Positions 29,201 to 37,475 of a stretch of DNA of 63,351 bases are shown here, piece by piece. Both the position numbers and the translations under genes were made by a program. Origin of the DNA: Bordetella parapertussis (GTDB lineage: Bacteria > Pseudomonadota > Gammaproteobacteria > Burkholderiales > Burkholderiaceae_D). The stretch lies in assembly GCA_945883145.1 (NCBI GenBank), contig CAMCXB010000005.1, positions 1 through 63,351 on the forward strand, in the 5' to 3' direction. The number at the start of each line of letters is the position of its first letter. Positions within the stretch are counted from its first letter, which is position 1. The notes beneath the pieces are model-generated. The model was not told the origin of the DNA, made no database searches, and saw only the letters and a program-made list of their open reading frames with translations.

Positions 29201-29331
29201 GTGTCATTCCCTCCTATAGCATTACCTTTTAAATTTTTTGCATCGCCATAAATTTCATTGATCCAAGTTGCACCAGATTCTCCCGTAAAAATTTCATTTG
29301 TAAGATTTCCGGTTTGATTTTTTTTAGTCAT
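26296..29331 (-). CDS. Giant GDA-repeat, RTX-like secreted calcium-binding protein
   Basis: The 1011-residue acidic protein lacks a Sec signal and is nearly all repeats. Residues 1-150 hold four to five copies of a 29-residue unit (YGDAxxMxxNxxGGxDTITGG) in which three copies are almost identical at DNA level. Residues about 190-850 hold some twelve longer units of roughly 55-70 residues, each with LIGDAxxxxxSSxGxDxxxVGN followed by a Ser/Asn-rich beta segment ending in S-x-N-x-L. The C-terminus returns to short units, GNDTLTSGHGNDHMWGD, then FVFGENNGNDIIYDFQRGLDKI, the ending of type I-secreted RTX proteins. GGxD turns imply Ca2+ binding. AGAGGA precedes the ATG. No HlyB/HlyD/TolC genes are near. 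An adhesin or surface-layer role is only a guess. Confidence 0.8.
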   Translation of the reverse strand: MTKKNQTGNLTNEIFTGESGATWINEIYGDAKNLKGNAIGGNDTITGGNDGATNHLYGDAHSLKENTKGGVDTITGGSNGATNHLYGDAYSMEGNAKGGVDTITGGSNGATNYMYGDAYRMKGNVQGGNDILVGGLNAKNFIYGDAFAMSNGAKAGDDAISLANASSLSLDELSISIQDGSTEDFSTPTVSVKVQSNTLMGDADNITNSSSGSDSINVGNNSIIEIKKQGLQVGFGSSVKISSDVDLDVSKNSLIGDAKSLKNSSSGNDIVAVGSDIESKLDKITVISNSNSNSNSQANSSSKVNITLSSNRLIGDAENITSSSAGYDSLSIGDNLKSAVADVVASSNNGNTVESDILLNFKFLDNVLFGDADILKNSSAGDDAISVGNNIQNTMGKIDIRVTGSDSSIDPSTSIISSNSSADFTLSGNELIGDAATIERGAAGKDTLVIGNNFQSTLGSIEATSSIDLSFNASESISYKVSKNLLFGDAKNMIHSSSGADTIGVGNNLKNSIGDISVSSTGLGRDKISVAASYFISENSLIGDSLSIKNSSAGDDILEVGNNFSNVFEIISNIAKDGKLSGFSLDSNFTVSNNSLIGDAENMRNSSSGHDVISVGNAFSIVIGSINNNSNIENSFADTTIELKYSVSDNRLIGDAKTLQDSSGGNDRFAVGNDLNILVSSINNNSNIAGTIVSNLLINFSLIDNILLGDAENMSKSVGGHDAIELGNNFNNNLSKIVSQANFESSLQSLSTLEFSLYDNALHGDAKVMSHSQGGNDIISLGNDFVSSVGTITSTVFNNSTDTTVVSVIYTLENNNLYGDAETMSYSKGGNDTLSIGVGIEGDSHLTLDIKDNTLYGDANTMQRSQGGDDKLTGADGAGSVTYLYGDAKFTDGKSGAGNDTLTSGHGNDHMWGDFGGNTNQNVPYVNYSSGKDIFVFGENNGNDIIYDFQRGLDKIDLRSLGDIDSIDDLTITSSLTQPSDRVINLNDGNSITLIGVSDLSANDFMFASVV
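28985..29250. repeat. Near-identical 87-bp tandem coding repeats
   Basis: In the 5' part of the RTX-like gene, three to four consecutive 87-bp units are nearly identical (for example the shared segment GCATCACCATATAAATGATT on the plus strand). Each encodes 29 residues. Such recent tandem copies can expand or contract by slippage or recombination, changing protein length in frame because 87 is divisible by 3. Confidence 0.8.
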
Positions 29332-29880
29332 TTCTATCCTCTTTAAATAAATTTAATTGATTCATTCTTTGCATTGAGAGTGAGCTTGAAGTACCGACTT
29401 GAAGTGCCAGGTCTTTACAGCGCCTTAGCAAGCATTTTTGAAACTGAAGATAGCTCGCCGAGACGCTAACAATCCTTCAAACGCAAGAGGCCTTGTTTGA
29501 TGAATATCAAACTCAAAGAGGGGCGGTATGTTTTAGATTTTTTGTGGTTTTTATATCACGCGCCATATAGTGCATCGCAAGTACATCGATTGTGGCTAAA
29601 GCATCTTGACAAAATGAATCTAATTTATTTTTATTTTAATTTTTTGAAATTTCAGAGGGAAGAAGGCTGAATTTCTTAATCAAGGGCCGAATGGAGAGGG
29701 ACTACTTTATTGTTTTTTAAATGCGAGGGTAATGCTATGTTGTTTTTAAATGAGGAAAATAAACAACGATTTATTTTGGGATGGGATTGGAATAGTGATT
29801 TATATTTATATGCCGGACGTACGATTACGCTGCGCTAATCGTACGCAATCCTATTTTATAAAAATCATAAATCCTTAGAT
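29332..29880. other. Intergenic region upstream of the RTX-like gene
   Basis: This AT-rich 549-bp gap holds the promoter region of the minus-strand RTX-like gene and, near its far end, REP copy 2. A Shine-Dalgarno for the RTX-like gene is visible on the minus strand. Apart from these I see no gene and no confident promoter boxes. Confidence 0.4.
29818..29845. repeat. REP-like palindromic element (copy 2)
   Basis: CGTACGATTA, CGCTGCGC and TAATCGTACG form a 10-bp perfect inverted repeat. Compared with copy 1 the loop reads as its reverse complement with one change (GCGCAGCG against GCGAAGCG), so the two copies sit in opposite orientation on either side of the RTX-like gene. Confidence 0.8.
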
Positions 29881-30678
29881 TCACTTCTTCCAAGCTGGAT
29901 CGCGTTTTTCTATAAAGGCTTGCACGCCTTCTAAGGCAGCTTCATCCATCATATTGCATGCCATGGTTTGGCCTGCTAGCTGATAGGCTGCATCGATGCC
30001 CATTTCTAACTGACGATAAAAAAGCTGTTTACCCATAGAGATGGCGACTGCTGGTTTAGCTAAGATGCTGTTAGCGATTGATTCAATTTCTTCATCAAGA
30101 AATTCCATCGGTACGACACGATTCACCAAGCCTCGATCGAGTGCAGTAGCTGCATCAATAAAGTCACCCGTTAACAGCATTTCCATGGCTTGTTTGCGTG
30201 AGATGTTGCGTGAGAGTGCAACCGAAGGTGTGGCACAGAATAAGCCATAAGTCACACCCGACACCGCAAAGCTCGCTTCTGTGGCAGCCACTGCTAAATC
30301 ACACATAGCAACTAACTGACAACCTGCTGCAGTTGCTAAACCTTGTACGCGCGCGATCACTGGTTGCGGCATGGTTTGTATGGTGTGCATCATTTTGCTG
30401 CACTGATTAAATAACTTTTTATAGTAGTCATTTGATGGTTGTGCACGCATTTGCTTTAAGTCGTGACCAGCACAAAATGCTTTACCTTCTGCAGCCAAAA
30501 TCACCACACGTATTTGTGGATCTGCTGCGATGAGATTTAACTCAGTTTGTAATACTGTCATCATTTCTTCTGACAGAGGATTAAATTTACTAGCGCGATT
30601 GAGTGTGAGTGTGACGACGTTATTTGTTTGCTGTCGCAATACGTAAGGCATCTCAATTGCGGAGTGCGTTGAATTCAT
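29881..30678 (-). CDS. Crotonase-family protein lacking both catalytic glutamates
   Basis: The 265-residue protein has the enoyl-CoA hydratase fold: FCAGHDLKQM (68-77) with the first oxyanion-hole region, and GLATAAGCQLVAMCDLAVA (113-131). In true hydratases two glutamates act, one in GGGCEL and one in the FxxPE segment. By eye these places are Q121 and G141 (FAVSGVTYGL). It therefore resembles the ECHDC3-type branch and is probably not a standard enoyl-CoA hydratase; thioester hydrolysis, isomerisation or a non-catalytic role are possible. It follows rbgA on the same strand after a 25-base gap. Confidence 0.75.
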   Translation of the reverse strand: MNSTHSAIEMPYVLRQQTNNVVTLTLNRASKFNPLSEEMMTVLQTELNLIAADPQIRVVILAAEGKAFCAGHDLKQMRAQPSNDYYKKLFNQCSKMMHTIQTMPQPVIARVQGLATAAGCQLVAMCDLAVAATEASFAVSGVTYGLFCATPSVALSRNISRKQAMEMLLTGDFIDAATALDRGLVNRVVPMEFLDEEIESIANSILAKPAVAISMGKQLFYRQLEMGIDAAYQLAGQTMACNMMDEAALEGVQAFIEKRDPAWKK

Positions 30679-30703
30679 GTTGTTCTCCCAGACGAATGCA
30701 GTT

Positions 30704-31609
30704 TTATTCTGACTCTTGTTCTATAGGTTGCTCACCCAATAAAACAGGTGGCACATAATTTTTTAATAATTCTATTCGACTTGCGGGTGTTTCTAGACTA
30801 ATACGACCTAATGCGCCACTGCGATAATCTAACAGCAAGGTATGGGCGGATTTTTCAAAATCAGGCTCTCCACCTTTTAAACGATAACTGCGTTTTGCTG
30901 CTATCGCTTCAATCACACCGACTGCATCTGATTCTGGTTTTACACCATAGCGTGCTGCAAGCAGTGATGGATAACGTTCTAATAATAATCCAGCTAAAAA
31001 CACAGCGACTTCTTCTTCGATCACTGCATTGACGCCGATGGCATGACTTGCTGCGAGCATTAAGCCATCCGTTGGATGCGCAATCTTAGGCCACAGCATG
31101 CCCGGTGTATCGATCAATACCATGTTATTGCCAAGATAAAGACGTTGCTGTGTTTTTGTGATGGCAGGTTCATCGCCTACTTTCGCTACACGTTTTTTTA
31201 ACAAGGCATTCATGAGGGTAGATTTACCTACATTCGGTATGCCCATGATCATCATACGTAATGGCTTCAATGCTGTACCACGATGCTGAGCGAGTTTCAT
31301 ACATAGTGCCGGCACTTTAGCGACATCGGATGGTGATTTACAGGAGAGCGCTACGGCATGTACGCGCGGTTGACTGGCGAAATACGTTAACCACGCTTTG
31401 GTTGCAGCAGGATCAGCAAGATCACTTTTATTCAAGATTTTTAGACAAGGGCGCTGACGTGCATTGCGCAGCTCTTCTATCATGGGATTGGCACTTGCCT
31501 GCGGTAGACGTGCGTCCATCACTTCAATCACCAGATCGACTTTTTCCATGGACTCTGCCGCCTTACGGCGTGCAGCATTCATGTGACCGGGGAACCATTG
31601 TATGGACAT
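30704..31609 (-). CDS. ylqF: Ribosome biogenesis GTPase YlqF/RbgA
   Basis: The 301-residue circularly permuted GTPase has the motif order G4-G1-G3: NKSDLAD (about 60-66), GIPNVGKSTLMNAL (about 124-137) and DTPGMLWPK (about 169-177). Members assist late 50S subunit assembly. The start is MSIQWFPGHM, the family's standard N-terminus. It is encoded upstream of the crotonase-family gene on the same strand. Confidence 0.93.
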   Translation of the reverse strand: MSIQWFPGHMNAARRKAAESMEKVDLVIEVMDARLPQASANPMIEELRNARQRPCLKILNKSDLADPAATKAWLTYFASQPRVHAVALSCKSPSDVAKVPALCMKLAQHRGTALKPLRMMIMGIPNVGKSTLMNALLKKRVAKVGDEPAITKTQQRLYLGNNMVLIDTPGMLWPKIAHPTDGLMLAASHAIGVNAVIEEEVAVFLAGLLLERYPSLLAARYGVKPESDAVGVIEAIAAKRSYRLKGGEPDFEKSAHTLLLDYRSGALGRISLETPASRIELLKNYVPPVLLGEQPIEQESE

Positions 31610-31659
31610 GTATGTCTTTACTCTCTGAAAACCACTATTTTACTCGCTGTGAGCGTGAC

Positions 31660-32622
31660 TTATGCCAGACCCGCTAAGGTACGAATATGCGCAACTGCAC
31701 TACGCGCTAACGCTGAGAGTTTATACCCCCCTTCAAGACAACTGACGATTCTGCCTTGGCTATAAGTTTCTGCGATTTGCATGATTTGCTTGGTCATCCA
31801 AGCGTAGTCGGATTCAACTAATCCCATCTGGGCTAAATCATCTTCGCGATGTGCATCAAATCCTGCTGAGATAAAAATCATTTCCGGTTGATGGGCATGT
31901 AGTGCGGGTAGCCAATGCTGTTGCAGTACATCGCGCGTTGTATCACCACGTGCATAAGCTCGCAGAGGAATATTCACCATATTGCTTGGCTTAATCCCTA
32001 GCTGATCAGCGCCGCTATAGGGATATAGTGGATGCTGAAAAAAACTCACCATCAATGCCCGCGTATCGTTATGAAATATGTCCTCGGTTCCATTCCCATG
32101 ATGAACATCAAAATCAACAATAGCGATGCGCTGTAATCCACAAACATCTAGCGCATAGCGCGCTGCAATCGCTACATTATTGAATAAACAAAATCCCATG
32201 GAAGCGGTAGACGTTGCATGATGACCCGGTGGTCGGATGGCACAAAATGCATTCTCGATTTCACCATCTATGACAGCCTGTGTGGCTGCAACAGCTGCAC
32301 CTGCTGCACGTAATGCTGCATGCCAGCTAAAGGGATTGATCGCTGTATCGGGGTCTAATTCAAAATACGTCAATGTCTCTTCGCTTGTGCCGCCATACTC
32401 TACTGGCGTATGTGAACGTATACGCTCTATCACTTCAGGACTATGCACTCTTGTGATATCGGCTATTTCTGCTAGCGGCGCTGTGCGATATTCTAAAAAA
32501 GGCGCTGTTTGACTAGCAATCAGTTGATCTTCAATGGCAGAAAGTCGTTCTGGTGATTCTGGATGCCAAGCCCCCATTTCATGGCGTTTACAATCAGGAT
32601 GGGAATAGAGTGCTGTGGTCAT
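31660..32622 (-). CDS. Histone-deacetylase-superfamily amidohydrolase
   Basis: The 320-residue zinc enzyme of the class II HDAC/acetoin-utilisation family has IRPPGHHATSTASMGFCLFNN (about 130-150) with the catalytic His pair, and VDFDVHHGNGTEDIF (about 172-186), whose Asp and His bind zinc. A later Asp (FISAGFDAHREDDL) completes the site. Bacterial members deacetylate polyamines or small acetyl-amides. It lies 50 bases upstream of ylqF on the same strand. Confidence 0.88.
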   Translation of the reverse strand: MTTALYSHPDCKRHEMGAWHPESPERLSAIEDQLIASQTAPFLEYRTAPLAEIADITRVHSPEVIERIRSHTPVEYGGTSEETLTYFELDPDTAINPFSWHAALRAAGAAVAATQAVIDGEIENAFCAIRPPGHHATSTASMGFCLFNNVAIAARYALDVCGLQRIAIVDFDVHHGNGTEDIFHNDTRALMVSFFQHPLYPYSGADQLGIKPSNMVNIPLRAYARGDTTRDVLQQHWLPALHAHQPEMIFISAGFDAHREDDLAQMGLVESDYAWMTKQIMQIAETYSQGRIVSCLEGGYKLSALARSAVAHIRTLAGLA

Positions 32623-32821
32623 GTTGATAGCTATTATGCACTAGCTGTCTATGCTTTTTCCTTAAGCTGAATGGGGACTCAAAAGCTAATAGAGAATGAA
32701 AAATATTTGTCATTCCGATAATCAAATTTTCACCTTTAATTTAGTGATGATTTGTCGATTTATCAGTCAGGTGATGCTCTATACTCACGCACCAAACTAG
32801 CCATAATCATTTTTAAAGCCT

Positions 32822-33943
32822 ATGCCGAATAATTTTTTCTCTCGCTGTATGCCATTTCTAGTAATGCTATGTATTTTGTCATTGAGTAGCTGGTCGCAAG
32901 ATGCTCTCGCTAAGAATAAGCCTCAAAAAATAAAACGATCTGCGCCATCAAAAAAAGTCGTTCATAAAAAAATCGCACATGAAGAGGAATACACACGCTT
33001 TTCTGATTGGAGTGCTGCCGCTGCCTTCATCGATGAGATGCATGATAAACATGGGTTTGATGCGACTGAATTACGCAAGCAACTTAACCGCGCGCATTTT
33101 TTAGAAAATGTTGTGCAGCTGATTAATCCCCCACCTCCGACTAAATTAAAAAACTGGACAGTTTATCGCCAACGATTTATTGAGCCGGTACGTATCAAAG
33201 CAGGCGTCGCATTCTGGAATAAATATGAATCACAACTGACACGTGCTGAATCCGAATATGGTGTCCCTGCAGATATTATCGTAGGCATCATCGGCGTAGA
33301 AACACTCTATGGTCGTATGGCGGGAAAAATTCGTGTGATGGATGCTTTGACTACTTTAGCTTTTGCTTATCCTAAAACCATGAATCGTGATGCGCGTATG
33401 GCGTATTTCAAAAGTGAGTTAGAGCAGACTTTACTGTACGCGCGTGAAAATAATATCGATCCTTTTTCTTTGCTTGGATCCTACGCTGGTGCTGTAGGCT
33501 GGCCACAATTCATGCCGGGCAGCATACGACGCTTTGCCGTTGATTATGATGGCGATGGAAAAATTGATTTAAGAAATTCACCACCGGATGCCATTGGTAG
33601 TGTGGCGAGTTTTTTATCGCAACATGGTTGGAATAAAAATGCGCCACTCATTTCTCCGATCACAGAAATTTCATCGGATGAAGCACGCTGGCAACCTATG
33701 CTCGGGAAAAGTCTGGAAGCAGAATATTCACTCGATGCTTTTCGACAAGCGGGTGTAGTTGCAAGTGATGCACAAGATAAATTTTTATATGGCTTAGTCG
33801 ATCTTCAAGATGGAGAAAGACCTACTCTTTATTGGTTAGGTAGTGAGAATTTTTTTGCTATTACAAAATACAATCGTAGTTTTTTCTATGCGATGTCCGT
33901 TATAGAATTGGGCAGTGCGGTAAAAAATCAACGGACAAAATAA
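32822..33943 (+). CDS. mltB: Membrane-bound lytic murein transglycosylase B
   Basis: The 373-residue protein has an N-terminal signal (about 1-30; no clear lipobox, so perhaps a soluble relative), a basic linker and the MltB domain. The catalytic glutamate is E160 in IIGVETLYGRMAGK. The segment GAVGWPQFMPGSIRRFAVDYDGDGKIDL carries the MltB EF-hand-like calcium loop (the DYDGDGKIDL part). It cleaves murein glycan strands to 1,6-anhydro products. It is followed after 15 bases by the DUF1415 gene. Confidence 0.93.
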   Translation: MPNNFFSRCMPFLVMLCILSLSSWSQDALAKNKPQKIKRSAPSKKVVHKKIAHEEEYTRFSDWSAAAAFIDEMHDKHGFDATELRKQLNRAHFLENVVQLINPPPPTKLKNWTVYRQRFIEPVRIKAGVAFWNKYESQLTRAESEYGVPADIIVGIIGVETLYGRMAGKIRVMDALTTLAFAYPKTMNRDARMAYFKSELEQTLLYARENNIDPFSLLGSYAGAVGWPQFMPGSIRRFAVDYDGDGKIDLRNSPPDAIGSVASFLSQHGWNKNAPLISPITEISSDEARWQPMLGKSLEAEYSLDAFRQAGVVASDAQDKFLYGLVDLQDGERPTLYWLGSENFFAITKYNRSFFYAMSVIELGSAVKNQRTK

Positions 33944-33958
33944 TTTTCTGATAGTTAT

Positions 33959-34516
33959 ATGCTCTCTGTCGACACAGTACGTATTATTCAAGAAACGCAA
34001 GCATGGCTACAACATGTAGTGATAGGACTGAATTTATGTCCTTTCGCTAAATCTGTTTATGTAAAAAATCAAATCGACTACCAAGTGAGCACTGCTTATG
34101 ATGAAAATATTTTATTAGATGAGCTTAAACTTGCGTTGATAAAATTAACAGAAACTCCCGCCTCAACGATAGATACTAGCTTACTCATACATCCTTATGT
34201 CTTGCATGATTTTTTAGATTACAACGACTTTCTTTGTCAGGCAGATGATCTACTGCATGATTTAAAACTAGATGGCGTTTTACAAATAGCTAGTTTTCAT
34301 CCCGATTATCAGTTTGCTTATGAAAACAAAGAAGATATGAGCCATTACACCAATCGCTCTCCTTATCCCATGTTGCATTTATTAAGGGAAGATAGTCTCG
34401 ATCAGGCTATTTCTGCAAAACCAGAATGGGAAGAGATAGTGGCAAATAATATTGCAACGATGAATAATTTAGGACAGAAAGGTTGGGAAGAATTACAAAA
34501 GAAAATTCATAAGTAA
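33959..34516 (+). CDS. DUF1415 family protein
   Basis: The 185-residue cytoplasmic protein matches DUF1415: a start region TQAWLQHVVIGLNLCPFAKSV (about 13-33) and a later HPDYQFAYENKEDMSHYTNRSPYPMLHL stretch (about 119-146, shown in part) with a conserved His and Tyr set. The function is unknown. It lies 15 bases after mltB and is probably co-transcribed with it. Confidence 0.85.
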   Translation: MLSVDTVRIIQETQAWLQHVVIGLNLCPFAKSVYVKNQIDYQVSTAYDENILLDELKLALIKLTETPASTIDTSLLIHPYVLHDFLDYNDFLCQADDLLHDLKLDGVLQIASFHPDYQFAYENKEDMSHYTNRSPYPMLHLLREDSLDQAISAKPEWEEIVANNIATMNNLGQKGWEELQKKIHK

Positions 34517-35201
34517 AAAATTTTAATAATTTAATTTTGTTTTTTATTATTTATTGCCGATTGAAGTTAATTTTTTATGACATTATAAATAATATAAAAA
34601 TTCATTGGCCCGATTAAAAGCTCTGCTTTATCCACTCTCCTTTGCTGAAAGCCTATCAGCAAACTACTTTATCCTCTGATTCGATTAATGCGCTGTTAAT
34701 CAATACTCGTATATGTCCGCTCCATTTCATAGCTAGATACGATTCAATTTGTTCGAACAACGACTAATTGTATAAATAAAATTTAAACTCTCTTTAAAGC
34801 AGATCAAGTCCCTTACGACGTATTTGAATAATAGATATACCCAATTTTTTCAGTGAAGTTTAACAATGTGTGAGATCACACATTACAATTTTCAATAAAA
34901 ATTTTTATAAGGATTTTCTATAAATGATTTTGGTTCAATGCGTTGGATCAAGAAACATAGAGAAATTCAATTAAACACCAGACTGGTGCAGTATCTATCT
35001 CAAAGGCAAAAATTTTCATAAATTTTGATTGAAAAAAATTTACTTTGTTACTGAGTCCCAATAGAATATTGTTAGTAATTTAAAAACAATAATTAACTTT
35101 TCACATTTGCCGTTGCATACCTAGAAAGTATCAATCAAGCACATGTTCCATCAACAACTAGTCTCAACTTAACCACTCAGCCTTATGGAAAACATCTCAA
35201 C
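34517..35201. other. AT-rich intergenic region
   Basis: This 685-bp gap has no supported gene. It contains the CRP-like palindrome at 34865-34884 and long A/T tracts, and presumably the promoter of the HTH gene. The lack of any decayed coding pattern argues against a degraded gene. Confidence 0.4.
34865..34884. promoter_or_regulatory. CRP/Vfr-like palindrome
   Basis: AATGTGTG-AGAT-CACACATT is a perfect 8-bp inverted repeat. It reads TGTGT-N6-ACACA, one base per half from the CRP consensus TGTGA-N6-TCACA. It lies about 320 bases before the HTH gene, too far to act at the start codon but possibly on an upstream promoter. Confidence 0.4.
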
Positions 35202-35525
35202 ATGACTACTCCGTTTGACATTGAAGACAGCAGCCGACTAGCAGATCAAGTTGCATATGATCCAAATAATTTGCTAGATTCCTTGATAGAGAAATTACAT
35301 TTAAAGAATGATGCTGCCCTATCGCGTGCTCTGGAGGTAGCACCCCCTGTGATCAGCAAAATTCGCCATAGACGATTGCCTGTAGGAGCTTCATTATTGA
35401 TACGTATGCATGAGGTAAGTGAACTCAGTATTCGCGACCTTCGAGTACTGATGGGTGATCGTCGCGAAAAATTCCGTATCAGTGATAAACAGTTCAAGCC
35501 TAAGCAAATGGGAATCTCCGCCTAA
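35202..35525 (+). CDS. Small helix-turn-helix (XRE-like) protein
   Basis: The 107-residue protein has a helix-turn-helix pattern at about residues 32-60 (NDAALSRALEVAPPVISKIRHRR), with a lambda-repressor-style second helix, then an amphipathic segment IRMHEVSELSIRDLRVLMGD and a basic tail. I recall very similar small proteins in Burkholderiales (Oxalobacteraceae in particular), but they have no assigned function. The position between a long AT-rich gap and a structured 3' region suggests a stand-alone regulator. Confidence 0.65.
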   Translation: MTTPFDIEDSSRLADQVAYDPNNLLDSLIEKLHLKNDAALSRALEVAPPVISKIRHRRLPVGASLLIRMHEVSELSIRDLRVLMGDRREKFRISDKQFKPKQMGISA

Positions 35526-35712
35526 AGTCTCTAAAAAAATGCGTGATGCAGTCACTGATTTTGTAACCATAAGCAAAATCAACAGTAGTCAATACTGTAA
35601 GTACTGTAGAGTGGGTTAACGACATTTTGTTAGAGGCTCTTAAGCAAGAGACCTTGAGTGTAGGCGTTATTGAATCAGTAGCTTGATGATGCTGATTCAA
35701 TACAATCGTGAT
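35526..35712 (+). ncRNA. Possible structured 3' UTR or small RNA
   Basis: After the HTH gene, about 190 bases without coding pattern contain a perfect 10-bp inverted repeat (ATTGAATCAG 35669-35678, CTGATTCAAT 35692-35701) preceded by a second hairpin-forming segment (GGCTCTTAAGCAAGAGACC). A strong terminator follows directly. This suggests a stable 3' end or an independent sRNA; no family is recognised. Confidence 0.35.
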
Positions 35713-35740
35713 AACTGGCTCTTGATGAGCCAGTTTTTTT
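35713..35740 (+). terminator. Rho-independent terminator
   Basis: AACTGGCTC, a 5-base loop, and GAGCCAGTT form a 9-bp stem followed by further T residues. It ends the transcript of the HTH gene or of the RNA between. Confidence 0.9.
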
Positions 35741-35770
35741 TACTATCTTAGGAAAAAAATCAACTCGTGC

Positions 35771-36673
35771 TTAAGCTGGAAAGACACCGGTTGATAAATA
35801 GCGATCACCACGATCACAGACGATAAAGACGATGGTGGCATTTTCCGTTGTTTGTGAAACTCTCATTGCTACTTCACATGCACCTGCAGCTGAGATGCCA
35901 CAGAAGATGCCTTCTTCTACTGCCATGCGTCTAGCCATTTGCTCCGCTACTGCTTGACTCACATTCTCAACTACATCCACACGCGACTTATCAAAGATAC
36001 GCGGTAAATAGGCTTCAGGCCATTTACGTATACCAGGAATTTGCGAACCTTCTTCAGGTTGCGCACCAATTATTTGAATGTTGGGATTTTTTTCTTTGAG
36101 ATATTTCGATACACCCATGATGGTGCCGGTGGTACCCATAGCACTGACAAAATGTGTGACACGACCTTCTGTATCACGCCAAATTTCAGGACCTGTACCT
36201 TCATAATGCGCACGCGGATTATCTGGATTGGCAAACTGATCGAGAATGATGCCCTTACGTTCTTTTTGCATTTGATCAGCTAGATCACGCGCATATTCCA
36301 TGCCGCCAGTCTTAGGCGTTAAGACGATTTCAGCGCCATAGGCTGCCATACTTTGCCTACGTTCTAGGCTCAAGTTTTCAGGCATGAGCAAAATCATTTT
36401 ATAACCGCGCATGGCGGCTGCCATGGCAAGTGCAATACCTGTGTTGCCACTGGTTGCTTCAATCAGTGTATCGCCAGGTTTGATTTCACCACGCTCTTCA
36501 GCGCCTCGTATCATGGAAAGGGCTGGTCTATCTTTGACTGAGCCGGCAGGATTATTTCCTTCCATCTTTCCCAGAATGATGTTGTTACGCGCCGCCGCAT
36601 CTGCGCCAGGTATGCGCTTTAACTGCACCAACGGCGTGTTACCGACTAAATCTTCTATGGCTTGATAATGCAT
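35771..36673 (-). CDS. cysM: Cysteine synthase B
   Basis: This PLP-dependent O-acetylserine sulfhydrylase uses sulfide or thiosulfate to make cysteine. It has IEDLVGNTPLVQLKRIPG at the start, the PLP lysine in NPAGSVKDRPALSM, and the EATSGNTGIALA phosphate/substrate loop. The open frame extends to a GTG at 36703, but ATG at 36682 or 36673 fit better. I use 36673 (MHYQAIEDLV...), which gives 300 residues and the usual family start. cysM lies near lapB in other betaproteobacteria too. Confidence 0.92.
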   Translation of the reverse strand: MHYQAIEDLVGNTPLVQLKRIPGADAAARNNIILGKMEGNNPAGSVKDRPALSMIRGAEERGEIKPGDTLIEATSGNTGIALAMAAAMRGYKMILLMPENLSLERRQSMAAYGAEIVLTPKTGGMEYARDLADQMQKERKGIILDQFANPDNPRAHYEGTGPEIWRDTEGRVTHFVSAMGTTGTIMGVSKYLKEKNPNIQIIGAQPEEGSQIPGIRKWPEAYLPRIFDKSRVDVVENVSQAVAEQMARRMAVEEGIFCGISAAGACEVAMRVSQTTENATIVFIVCDRGDRYLSTGVFPA

Positions 36674-36867
36674 GAATGGCATCGCTCTCGTGCTAAAAAC
36701 CACTATTCTAATCGCAGCGAGAGTCGAAGGTGAGAGATCACATTTTCAGACGGATGCTAGGGAATGACCTGCCTTATCAAGAATAGAATAAATCACTGCC
36801 ATGCTCACCCACAGCAGTGCTTTTGCTGCGGGTGAGATGCTAAAGCCTTGTGGCTATGCTGTGCGAC

Positions 36868-37230
36868 TTATTTTTCTTTAGCCTCACTCTTAGCTGGCTC
36901 GGGTTTAGTCATCTCATTAGGTGACTGTGCTTTTTTAGGTTTAGCAGCACTCGCACCGGGATGTGTTTGGCCATTCACAACTAAACCTGCTGCAGATAAT
37001 TTCACAGCGTTCTTAGCACCCACGCCTTTTACTCTCTCTTCAAGATCTGCCCAGTCTTTAAAATTACCTGCTTTTTTACGTTCATCAAGTATGGCTTTGG
37101 AAGTCGCTGGCCCTACCCCTGTAATACTGTCTAGTGCAGCTTGATCAGCTGTATTAACTTCAACAACTGCAAAGGCTTGACTCGCCATTAATGCAGCACC
37201 GATGAAGAAGAGTGCAATTTTTTTAAACAT
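36868..37230 (-). CDS. ComEA-like helix-hairpin-helix DNA-binding protein
   Basis: The 120-residue protein has a signal peptide (1-21, ending SQAFA) and a ComEA-type double helix-hairpin-helix domain: VEVNTADQAALDSITGVGPATSKAIL (about 23-48) then DLEERVKGVGAKNAVKLSAAG. It ends in a Lys/Pro/Ala-rich tail. ComEA proteins bind incoming DNA in the periplasm during natural transformation; short solo copies like this are common in betaproteobacteria. It lies between cysM and lapB on the same strand. Confidence 0.85.
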   Translation of the reverse strand: MFKKIALFFIGAALMASQAFAVVEVNTADQAALDSITGVGPATSKAILDERKKAGNFKDWADLEERVKGVGAKNAVKLSAAGLVVNGQTHPGASAAKPKKAQSPNEMTKPEPAKSEAKEK

Positions 37231-37475
37231 GGATTACTCCTATCTTGGTTAAATGAAAGTTATCGACGCAAGCTGACTGACTTACTAGCCGTGCGCGATG
37301 AAGCATTAAACGACAAGATGGAAGCTGTGTGACTGAGATATGAAATGATTAATCTGCATAAGGCAGAGATACATCACTTTAAGTTGAATAAATTACTATG
37401 AAGCTATTGCTGTTAGTAATGATTCCAAATAAAAGAATTTTTTATACAGCGAAAACTTGCATTGCATTGATTGCA

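Noticed and set aside
26296..29331. CRISPR-like array
   Set aside because: The periodic DNA repeats are 87 bp or longer, continuously coding and diverged by codon; there are no short identical repeats with unique spacers and no cas genes.
35246..35700. Minus-strand frames opposite the HTH gene
   Set aside because: They show no family pattern or ribosome sites; the plus-strand HTH protein has a coherent fold pattern and a terminator on its strand.
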